Source: an uncultured Pedobacter sp. (GTDB lineage: Bacteria > Bacteroidota > Bacteroidia > Sphingobacteriales > Sphingobacteriaceae). From it: 7,118 nucleotides of DNA. Below, in pieces: positions 1-5,298 of this stretch. The DNA lies in assembly GCF_946479715.1 (NCBI RefSeq), contig NZ_CAMLHF010000243.1, positions 1 through 7,118 of the forward strand. Reading direction: 5' to 3'. The notes under the pieces are model-generated. The model was not told the DNA's origin. It saw only the letters and a program-made list of their open reading frames with translations, and did not search any database. The stretch's first letter is position 1, and each line of letters begins with the position of its first letter. A program made the position numbers and the translations under genes.

Positions 1-1092
1 GTTACCACATTTAAATACAGTTTAGTGGAGGCTGATTTTACTAACCTACCTTTTGCAAGCATTATAAATATTGGCAACCCCGAATTGAGATGGGAAAAGG
101 TAGCGATTACCAATTTAGGACTTGAATTTGGGCTTAAAAATCCTGTAATTAGAGGAAAAATTGAATATTATTTAAAGAATGGCTCTGATATACTAGGCGA
201 CAAATCTTTCCCTTCCAATACCGGAATCACCGTTTTAAGAGGAAACTATTCCAAAATTAAGGCCAAAGGATTTGATATTTCTTTGATTTCGGAAAACTTA
301 AGTGGAAAACTGAGATGGACAACCGCATTTATGTTCTCTGCAGTACGTGATTGGGTTTCAGATTATGATGTTACTGAGCCAATCAGTATCTACTATGTTG
401 GAACCAACAATATTACACCTGTTATAAATAAGCCTGTATACGGAGTTTATAGTTACAAATGGGCAGGATTAGATCCTATAACCGGAGATCCAAGAGGATA
501 TGTAGATGGTTTGATTAGTAAAGATTATAACGCAATCCTTAAAGGTAATGCGGCGGACCTGGAATACAATGGTCCGGCACGACCTACCATTTTTGGAGGT
601 TTAAGCAATAGTTTTACTCTTCAAAAATTTACATTAGCCTTTAATCTTAGTTATAAATTTGGCTATTATATTAAAAAAAACTCTGTAGATTACTACGGCA
701 TGTATAATATGGGGATTAATTCACATATGAGTAGCGATTATCAAAACCGGTGGAAAAAGAGTGGTGATGAGACCATTACCAATATACCGTCACAAGGAAG
801 GTTTGGGGAGGATAGCTCCCGGGACACGTTCTACAACAATTCTTCTGCAACTGTAGCCCGTGGCGACCATATTCGCTTGCAGGATGTGAATTTAAGCTAT
901 GATTTTAATATGATTAATTGGAAAGGAATTCCTATTAAACAATTACAGCTATATTTTTATGCAAATAATCTGGGAGTTATCTGGAAGGCAAATGATTTTG
1001 GATTGGATCCTGATCTGGTACCTCTAAGAGGTAATAGTTTTTCCAACCTAATAGCAAAAAGCTTTGCTTTTGGATTTAAAGCCAGCTTCTAA
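1..1092 (+). CDS. SusC/RagA-family TonB-linked outer membrane protein, C-terminal part (5' end outside the window)
   Basis: This is the last 363 residues of a SusC-like TonB-dependent transporter, which imports ligands handed over by its SusD partner across the outer membrane. The frame is open from base 1, so the GTG at 25 is an internal Val codon and not a start. What is visible is the end of the beta-barrel: alternating aromatic/polar strands, a conserved NPELRWEK segment near residue 28, a YKWAGLDPITGDPRGY segment near residues 155-170 that is typical of SusC proteins, a strand-rich region, and a C-terminal phenylalanine in GFKASF, the usual BAM recognition end. The plug domain, TonB box and carboxypeptidase-like N-terminal domain would be upstream. 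A SusD gene follows after 15 bp, which confirms the assignment. The substrate cannot be told. The family call is firm. Confidence 0.95.
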   Translation, partial: VTTFKYSLVEADFTNLPFASIINIGNPELRWEKVAITNLGLEFGLKNPVIRGKIEYYLKNGSDILGDKSFPSNTGITVLRGNYSKIKAKGFDISLISENLSGKLRWTTAFMFSAVRDWVSDYDVTEPISIYYVGTNNITPVINKPVYGVYSYKWAGLDPITGDPRGYVDGLISKDYNAILKGNAADLEYNGPARPTIFGGLSNSFTLQKFTLAFNLSYKFGYYIKKNSVDYYGMYNMGINSHMSSDYQNRWKKSGDETITNIPSQGRFGEDSSRDTFYNNSSATVARGDHIRLQDVNLSYDFNMINWKGIPIKQLQLYFYANNLGVIWKANDFGLDPDLVPLRGNSFSNLIAKSFAFGFKASF

Positions 1093-1107
1093 TTGATATG
1101 AACTGAA

Positions 1108-2481
1108 ATGAAGACAAAAAAAATAATTCTATCTGCCATTATACTTTTGATGGTTTCTTTAGCTTCCTGCAAAAAGGATTGGCTGGAAGCAAACCCCAAT
1201 GAATCAGTCATTATACCAAAAACCCTTGAAGATTTTCAAGCTTTACTGGACAATAACACTCAGATTTTTAATAATACACAAGCCAGTGCTTTAGCTGAAA
1301 TTGCTTCGGGCGATTTCTATATTCTCTATACTTCCTGGCAATCGCTCTTTACCACTCAGGAAAAATCAGCTTATGTCTGGGCAGCAACAACTAAGTTTTA
1401 TAATAACGAATCGAGTGCCGATTGGGCAAATTCTTACTTCAGAATCTTAAACTCCAATATTATTCTGGATGGTATTAGAAAGATAAAAGCTTCCCCTGCA
1501 AAACAAAATGAATGGAACAACATAGCAGGTAGTGCATTGTTTTTTCGCTCATTTGATTTTTTTAATCTTGCTCAGGAATATTGCAAAGGCTACGAACAAA
1601 ATACTGCAAAATCAGAACTAGGCTTACCCTTAAGATTGGATTACAATGTAAACATACAACTGCAACGCTCTACACTGCAGCAAACTTACGACCAAATTAT
1701 TAATGATCTAAAATCAGCTGCACCGCTGTTGGGTACTATGCCTTTATTTAAAACCAGACCATCCAAACAAGCGGCTTTTGCTTTGTTAGCTAGAACATAT
1801 CTGGCTATGGAAGATTACGGACAAGCATTGCTATATGCAGACTCAGTCCTTCAAATCCAATCAGATCTGATGGATTATTCAACTTTGAACCCGGATGTTT
1901 CCTACCCGATCCAAAGATTTAATCCGGAAGTAATATTCCATAACACTTTTAGTTTCGGGATTTTTAATGCTTCGAGATTAATTGTTGAGCCCGCATTGCT
2001 TGATTCATATTCAGAAGGAGATTATCGCCGTAAGGTTTTCTTTAAAGACAACCCTAATGGCAGAACAACCTACAAAGGCAACTATACCAATGACAAGAAC
2101 TTATTTGGTGGTTTAGCTACTGATGAACTTTACTTAATCCGTGCAGAATGCAACGCTAGAATTGGTAATATTGCTACTGCATTGGCAGATTTGAACCATC
2201 TTTTAAAGACCAGATGGAACCTTAGCTACAAGGAGTTTAGTGCTGACAATGCTGAGCAGGTTCTAACTTTTATATTAAAAGAAAGAAGAAAAGAGTTAGT
2301 ATTCCGCGGACTTAGATGGCAAGATCTCAGACGATTAAATAAGGATAGCAGGTTTGCTATCACCTTGACCAGAACATTAAACGATCAGATATACACGCTT
2401 CCTCCAAACGATAAAAAATATGTTTTCCCAATCGATGAAATCGAATTGAAGCTAAGTGGAATCCAGCAAAATGACAGGTAA
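1108..2481 (+). CDS. RagB/SusD-family nutrient-uptake outer membrane lipoprotein
   Basis: This is a complete 457-residue SusD-like lipoprotein, the surface lid that captures ligand for the SusC channel encoded 15 bp upstream. Residues 1-20 are a signal peptide (MKTKK, then a hydrophobic stretch) ending in the lipobox L18-A19-S20-C21, so Cys21 should be lipidated. The following KKDWLE resembles the charged lipoprotein export signal of Bacteroidota. Helical TPR-like segments lie near 215-255 (FALLARTYLAMEDYGQALLYA) and 338-366. The hallmark C-terminal block is ERRKELVFRGLRWQDLRRL at about 392-410, and the protein ends with SGIQQNDR, a common SusD ending. It is shorter than starch-binding SusD (about 550 residues), as is usual for RagB-like members. 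The ATG has no clear Shine-Dalgarno sequence, normal in this phylum. The ligand is unknown. Confidence 0.96.
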   Translation: MKTKKIILSAIILLMVSLASCKKDWLEANPNESVIIPKTLEDFQALLDNNTQIFNNTQASALAEIASGDFYILYTSWQSLFTTQEKSAYVWAATTKFYNNESSADWANSYFRILNSNIILDGIRKIKASPAKQNEWNNIAGSALFFRSFDFFNLAQEYCKGYEQNTAKSELGLPLRLDYNVNIQLQRSTLQQTYDQIINDLKSAAPLLGTMPLFKTRPSKQAAFALLARTYLAMEDYGQALLYADSVLQIQSDLMDYSTLNPDVSYPIQRFNPEVIFHNTFSFGIFNASRLIVEPALLDSYSEGDYRRKVFFKDNPNGRTTYKGNYTNDKNLFGGLATDELYLIRAECNARIGNIATALADLNHLLKTRWNLSYKEFSADNAEQVLTFILKERRKELVFRGLRWQDLRRLNKDSRFAITLTRTLNDQIYTLPPNDKKYVFPIDEIELKLSGIQQNDR

Positions 2482-2487
2482 TAAAAT

Positions 2488-2518
2488 AGTTAACAGGGGT
2501 AGGTAGCCCCCCATAACT
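2488..2518. terminator. Possible bidirectional terminator hairpin between convergent operons
   Basis: In the 43 bp gap between the susD stop and the stop of the convergent small exported-protein gene, AGTTA (2488-2492) pairs with TAACT (2514-2518) and GGGG (2496-2499) pairs with CCCC (2507-2510 or 2509-2512). A small internal loop separates the two helices and the apical loop is about 7-9 nt. On the minus transcript the stem is followed by a U-rich ATTTTATT; on the plus transcript the tail is less U-rich. Position and structure suit transcription stop in both directions, but the helix is interrupted and the call is inferred. Confidence 0.5.
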
Positions 2519-2524
2519 TATTTA

Positions 2525-2833
2525 CTATTCGAAATGACCTGCAGTTATAGATCCATTAACAAATGATACCCCAGTAGTTGGCAATGGTGTTCCGTCTACA
2601 GTCGGGACAGTATTAAGTCCAATATTCCATTTTGCCGAACAAACCACACCAGCAGGCTCACACCTGTCGCCCGAATAATAAGAATAACCACCCGGATTAT
2701 TTGGCTCTGGATAGGTTGTGCTTACCTTATAATATCTAACTATCGAACTTTGTTTAATAGTTGTGAATGCACTGAAACCAAATGCAAGACCGGCCACCAA
2801 TATACCCAGTGCCGCTTTTTTAATGTTGTTCAT
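2525..2833 (-). CDS. Small exported DUF6520-like protein with one cysteine pair
   Basis: A 102-residue protein with an N-terminal export signal: MNNIKK, a hydrophobic core at about 8-22, then SAFTT. The mature part is about 78 residues, rich in Tyr, Pro, Gly and Thr, with only two cysteines, Cys58 and Cys65 (C-x6-C, CEPAGVVC), which could form a single disulfide in the periplasm. Size, layout and position next to a MauE/DoxX-like gene match the small Bacteroidota family called DUF6520, whose function is not known. The family call is from memory of its pattern and not from a search. It lies 78 bp downstream of the MauE-like gene on the same strand, so it is probably co-transcribed. It has no lipobox and no catalytic motif. 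It could be a substrate, a structural peptide or a signal; the sequence does not decide. Confidence 0.75.
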   Translation of the reverse strand: MNNIKKAALGILVAGLAFGFSAFTTIKQSSIVRYYKVSTTYPEPNNPGGYSYYSGDRCEPAGVVCSAKWNIGLNTVPTVDGTPLPTTGVSFVNGSITAGHFE

Positions 2834-2870
2834 TTTTAAAGTTTTAATTTAATGAGACTGTGTTTATTTT

Positions 2871-2894
2871 AACAGGCTACAGCAATTACCTGTT
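2871..2894 (-). other. Weak inverted repeat in the spacer between the MauE-like and DUF6520-like genes
   Basis: AACAGG (2871-2876) and CCTGTT (2889-2894) are perfect 6 bp inverted arms around a 12 nt loop. Just beyond is the 8 bp self-complementary ACGCGCGT (2897-2904). The minus-strand transcript continues after the stem with AAAATAAAC and not a U-run, so this does not look like a terminator. It may be an mRNA processing or stabilising element between the two genes, or chance. No Bacteroidota-type promoter (TTTG, then TAnnTTTG) was found in this 78 bp spacer. Confidence 0.25.
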
Positions 2895-2911
2895 TCACGC
2901 GCGTAAAGTCT

Positions 2912-3361
2912 TTATTTTCTGTAAAGAAAAATCCCCGTAAATGCCACTAACACAAACCCCAGATTAAACCAGATGTGCTGCTGCCATGTCATTGTACTGA
3001 TCACTCCACCACAATGACAGGGCAACTTGCTGCCAGAAAAAATCATGTATAACAGATACAGGGTAAACAAAATCATAAGTACAAATGAGGCATACAATCC
3101 CCATTTTCTAATCGGAGCAAAAATTAACAACACACCAATAACCAGTTCAGTTATTGGAATACCCCATGCAACCAATTTACTATACTCACCAATTAAAGGT
3201 GATTTAGCCAGTGTAGAAGAAAATGAACGAATAGCAAATAATTTGCTTGCAGCGGTATACATAAACAAGCCAAGAATCAAATAAGCAATAGCATCTACAA
3301 TAATAACTCTGACTTTAGCAGATAAATAGAATTTTGTTTGGTTAAAGAATGTTGTCTGCAT
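2912..3361 (-). CDS. MauE/DoxX-like four-helix membrane protein with CxC motif
   Basis: A 149-residue inner-membrane protein with four predicted membrane helices at about 17-38, 62-82, 87-109 and 129-147. Between helices 3 and 4 is LPCHCGGV, with Cys115 and Cys117, followed by WQQHIWFN. This cysteine-bearing loop before the last helix, together with the YLILGLFMYTAASKL segment of helix 1, is typical of MauE/DoxX-type redox-associated membrane proteins in Bacteroidota. MauE itself is needed for disulfide formation and maturation of methylamine dehydrogenase, but no mau gene is present here, so only the family is assigned and no pathway. A role in moving electrons or disulfides across the membrane is inferred. 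The neighbours are an AraC regulator 102 bp upstream and a small exported two-cysteine protein downstream, both on the same strand. The ATG at 3361 has no Shine-Dalgarno sequence. Confidence 0.85.
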   Translation of the reverse strand: MQTTFFNQTKFYLSAKVRVIIVDAIAYLILGLFMYTAASKLFAIRSFSSTLAKSPLIGEYSKLVAWGIPITELVIGVLLIFAPIRKWGLYASFVLMILFTLYLLYMIFSGSKLPCHCGGVISTMTWQQHIWFNLGFVLVAFTGIFLYRK

Positions 3362-3428
3362 GGTTTACAATTATGTGTTTCAATGGCCCAAAAATGCAGC
3401 TCATTTGTTTTAAAAAAAATACAGATTA

Positions 3429-3459
3429 CTGCCAAAATAATCAAGACATACTTTGGCAG
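3429..3459 (-). promoter_or_regulatory. Perfect 8 bp inverted repeat between the araC-type and MauE-like genes (terminator or operator)
   Basis: CTGCCAAA (3429-3436) and TTTGGCAG (3452-3459) are exact inverted arms separated by 15 bp. Read on the minus strand, the stem starts 4 nt after the regulator's TGA. It is followed, after 9 nt, by a run of eight T (3419 down to 3412). This could be an intrinsic terminator with a displaced U-tract for the regulator, an attenuator, or a two-half-site operator upstream of the MauE-like gene. The wide loop and the gap before the T-run make a classical terminator uncertain. Confidence 0.45.
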
Positions 3460-3463
3460 GATC

Positions 3464-4387
3464 TCACCCCCGAATCAGAAATTTAGGTGATACTCCAAAA
3501 CACTTTTTAAATGCACTGCTAAAATAATGCGGATCTTTGTACCCCACTAATCCCGCTATTTCGTGAACAGATTTGTTTGTTGTAAGCAGATACTTTACCC
3601 CATAATACATCCTGATTTTAATGACCTGCGCATGCAAAGGAATACCGAAAGCCATTTTAGATAAACGCATCAGATTCCGCTCCGACATCATAAACCTTGC
3701 AGCAAGATCAGCCAAATCATCTACCAGTTCAGTGGCAAAGTTTTTTTTAATGAACTCGGCAATAGCACTAGCTTTTTTCTGGTAATAAACACTAGTAATA
3801 TCGCCACCAACAAGGCGCTTATAATATTTATTAATGCAGCTATTGATAAAATTATAGAAATCTGCATCCATAGCTAAATCATTGGTTTTAACATCCATTT
3901 TAATTAGTAAATTGAAAATGCTGGTAGAAATACCGAAAGCCGGCAGATTAACATACCTGTTCTCTGACTCATTAAAACAGGCTATAAGTGGTTTTAAAGC
4001 GGTTAATTTTTTACTTTTATAGATCAGCCAATCAGGCCTAAATGTAATCACTAAAATCTTATGTATTCCGGCAGGTATAACTTTATGGTATTCTCCCGCA
4101 GGCCGGTAACATAAAAAACAAGCGCTTTTATGTTGTACAACGTACATAAGCAAAGAGGGTTCACTTAATAAAAAATCTATGCTCGCATCCTGTCTAAGCG
4201 AATATTCAAACAATTCAATATGCGCCAGATAATGATTTATAGATTGAAGTAACACCTCCCCTTCAATTAGATTAAATTTTCGGGCCTGCCCCATGTGCAG
4301 AGCAGTAGTACAAAAATGAGGGAGTGTATTAAAGGTAAGAATTTCCGATTCTGCAAAAGCAGATTGGAACTTGAAGTTTGAATGCAT
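3464..4387 (-). CDS. AraC-family transcriptional regulator
   Basis: A 307-residue regulator. The C-terminal 100 residues carry the AraC DNA-binding domain with two helix-turn-helix units: the first at about 221-244 (DLADLAARFMMSERNLMRL), the second at about 273-298 (VHEIAGLVGYKDPHYFSSAF), followed by the family signature FKKCFGVSPKFLI. The N-terminal 190 residues form an unassigned sensing region that contains GEYHKVIPAGIHKILVITF near 98-116, a pattern common in Sphingobacteriaceae AraC proteins. It also holds C90-F-L-C93, a CxxC, which is unusual for a plain sugar sensor. The start at 4387 is used here; Met32 (4294) is an alternative because a hairpin ends only 4 nt before the first ATG. It precedes the MauE-like and DUF6520-like genes on the same strand and is their likely regulator. 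The effector is unknown. Confidence 0.93.
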   Translation of the reverse strand: MHSNFKFQSAFAESEILTFNTLPHFCTTALHMGQARKFNLIEGEVLLQSINHYLAHIELFEYSLRQDASIDFLLSEPSLLMYVVQHKSACFLCYRPAGEYHKVIPAGIHKILVITFRPDWLIYKSKKLTALKPLIACFNESENRYVNLPAFGISTSIFNLLIKMDVKTNDLAMDADFYNFINSCINKYYKRLVGGDITSVYYQKKASAIAEFIKKNFATELVDDLADLAARFMMSERNLMRLSKMAFGIPLHAQVIKIRMYYGVKYLLTTNKSVHEIAGLVGYKDPHYFSSAFKKCFGVSPKFLIRG

Positions 4388-4391
4388 TGTC

Positions 4392-4411
4392 TACAGCTTT
4401 GTTAAGCTGTA
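4392..4411 (-). promoter_or_regulatory. Hairpin directly before the AraC-type start codon
   Basis: TACAGCTT (4392-4399) and AAGCTGTA (4404-4411) form a perfect 8 bp stem with a 4 nt loop, ending 4 nt before the predicted ATG at 4387. If it lies in the leader RNA it would sit in the ribosome landing site and reduce translation. As DNA it is a compact palindrome that could be an autoregulatory operator. If the real start is Met32, the hairpin would lie 97 bp upstream and would not touch initiation. Confidence 0.5.
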
Positions 4412-4413
4412 AA

Positions 4414-4438
4414 GTTGTAGCAATTATTTATCTACAAC
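4414..4438 (-). promoter_or_regulatory. Second inverted repeat upstream of the AraC-type gene
   Basis: GTTGTAG (4414-4420) and CTACAAC (4432-4438) are exact 7 bp inverted arms separated by 11 bp, 2 bp beyond the start-proximal hairpin. The core CTACA recurs at 4391-4395 within the sequence next to the hairpin, so the three copies make a small cluster of related half-sites across 4391-4438. This suits binding of a dimeric regulator, possibly the AraC-type protein itself. The role is inferred from position and symmetry only. Confidence 0.4.
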
Positions 4439-4498
4439 AGTCTATTTATGTCTAAAGTCCAGTCAAAACCTTGAGACCTAAAGAAAATATGGCAAAGT

Positions 4499-4537
4499 AA
4501 ATGGGACAAATAAGAGAATTCCTGATCTGCCCCATTT
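4499..4537 (-). terminator. Possible terminator of the DUF4374-PepSY-DUF4198 operon
   Basis: Starting 11 nt after the DUF4198 stop on the minus strand, AAATGGGGCA (4537 down to 4528, counting the flanking A residues) can pair with TGTCCCATT (4508 down to 4499), a 10 bp stem with one G-U wobble and a 19 nt loop. On the plus strand the same position would be an A-C mismatch, so the fold favours the minus transcript, in line with gene direction. There is no long U-run after it, and the loop is large, so the call is tentative. Confidence 0.4.
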
Positions 4538-4547
4538 TCAAGAAAGG

Positions 4548-5261
4548 TTAATTGATCTCGAAACTGTAAGTAGCACCCTTCCAGGTTGCTTTATAATCTT
4601 TACCATTATGCTGACCTGGTGTTTTGTCCATATCACTCACTTCAACTACATATCTGCCTTTCCATAAAGGCGTAAACTCTGCTGCACCACTATCATCGGT
4701 AGTCAATTCTCTTGACCAGCCATTCGGAGAAAATACAGATACCGTTTTTCCTTTTGCAGCAGCATCATTAATGAAAGCCTTCAATTGAAGTGATTTATTG
4801 ATCTTTGCAGCCCAAGCACCCTCTACATGCAGTTTCAATACGTTTGGATTTTGAACTGCAGCAGGCAATGCTTTTCCTACAATAACATCAGCACTAGATA
4901 AGAAATGATATTTTGTGGTTCCACCAAGTTCCCTGGCTTCGTGACTTACTACAACAGTATAAGCCCCATTCTGATCTGGTGTAAAAGTACCCTCAAAATG
5001 GTTTGCACCAGGAGTTAGGGTCAACTGAGTTTTCTTTTGATCTGGCCCTACCAGCCAAAGTGAAAATTCCTTTACATCCGAATACCAATTAGCTACACTG
5101 TCGCGCTCATTGGCCACATACTCACCATAGAATACTTTAACCGATTGTTTTTGTCCTACTTTACCAGATGCCGCTGTTTCGATCCACAAGGCATGAGCAA
5201 AAATACTGGTGGTTACAAAGCTGAGTAATAAGGTCAGCGCTAAAAAAGTTATTTTCTTCAT
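4548..5261 (-). CDS. Exported DUF4198 (COG5266-like) metal-associated protein
   Basis: A 237-residue exported protein. Residues 1-22 are a signal peptide (MKKITFLALTLLLSFVTTSIFA); the best cleavage is after Ala22, giving a mature protein that begins His-Ala-Leu-Trp. The first domain (about 23-130) matches DUF4198, with ALWIE and GQKQSVKVFYGE near the start; the second (about 143-237) is a beta-sandwich with an SPNGWSRELTTDDSGAAEF segment like bacterial Ig or transthyretin-like repeats. The related COG5266 was labelled a periplasmic component of Co/Ni transport, but the exact metal here is unproven. It is the last gene of the set, 37 bp after the PepSY_TM gene, which points to iron or other metal uptake. 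Further histidines (107, 119, 145, 218) could add ligands. The start is clear because the signal peptide begins directly at the ATG. Confidence 0.88.
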   Translation of the reverse strand: MKKITFLALTLLLSFVTTSIFAHALWIETAASGKVGQKQSVKVFYGEYVANERDSVANWYSDVKEFSLWLVGPDQKKTQLTLTPGANHFEGTFTPDQNGAYTVVVSHEARELGGTTKYHFLSSADVIVGKALPAAVQNPNVLKLHVEGAWAAKINKSLQLKAFINDAAAKGKTVSVFSPNGWSRELTTDDSGAAEFTPLWKGRYVVEVSDMDKTPGQHNGKDYKATWKGATYSFEIN

Positions 5262-5298
5262 CTTTTTGTTATTAAGGTTTTAAGGAAATGAATAGTAT

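Noticed and set aside
25..27. GTG as a possible start of the first gene
   Set aside because: The frame is open back to base 1 and the preceding residues (VTTFKYSL) continue the SusC barrel, so the gene begins before the window.
2897..2904. ACGCGCGT palindrome
   Set aside because: It is too short, and its flanks do not extend the symmetry; on its own it supports no site assignment.
3027..3284. 85-residue open frame on the plus strand
   Set aside because: It lies wholly antisense within the MauE-like gene, has no recognisable domain, and the minus-strand protein has clear membrane helices and a CxC motif.
4412..4547. Bacteroidota promoter (TTTG and TAnnTTTG about 19-21 bp apart) upstream of the AraC-type gene
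   Set aside because: Near matches such as TACTTTG have the wrong internal spacing or no partner element at the right distance, so no promoter was called.
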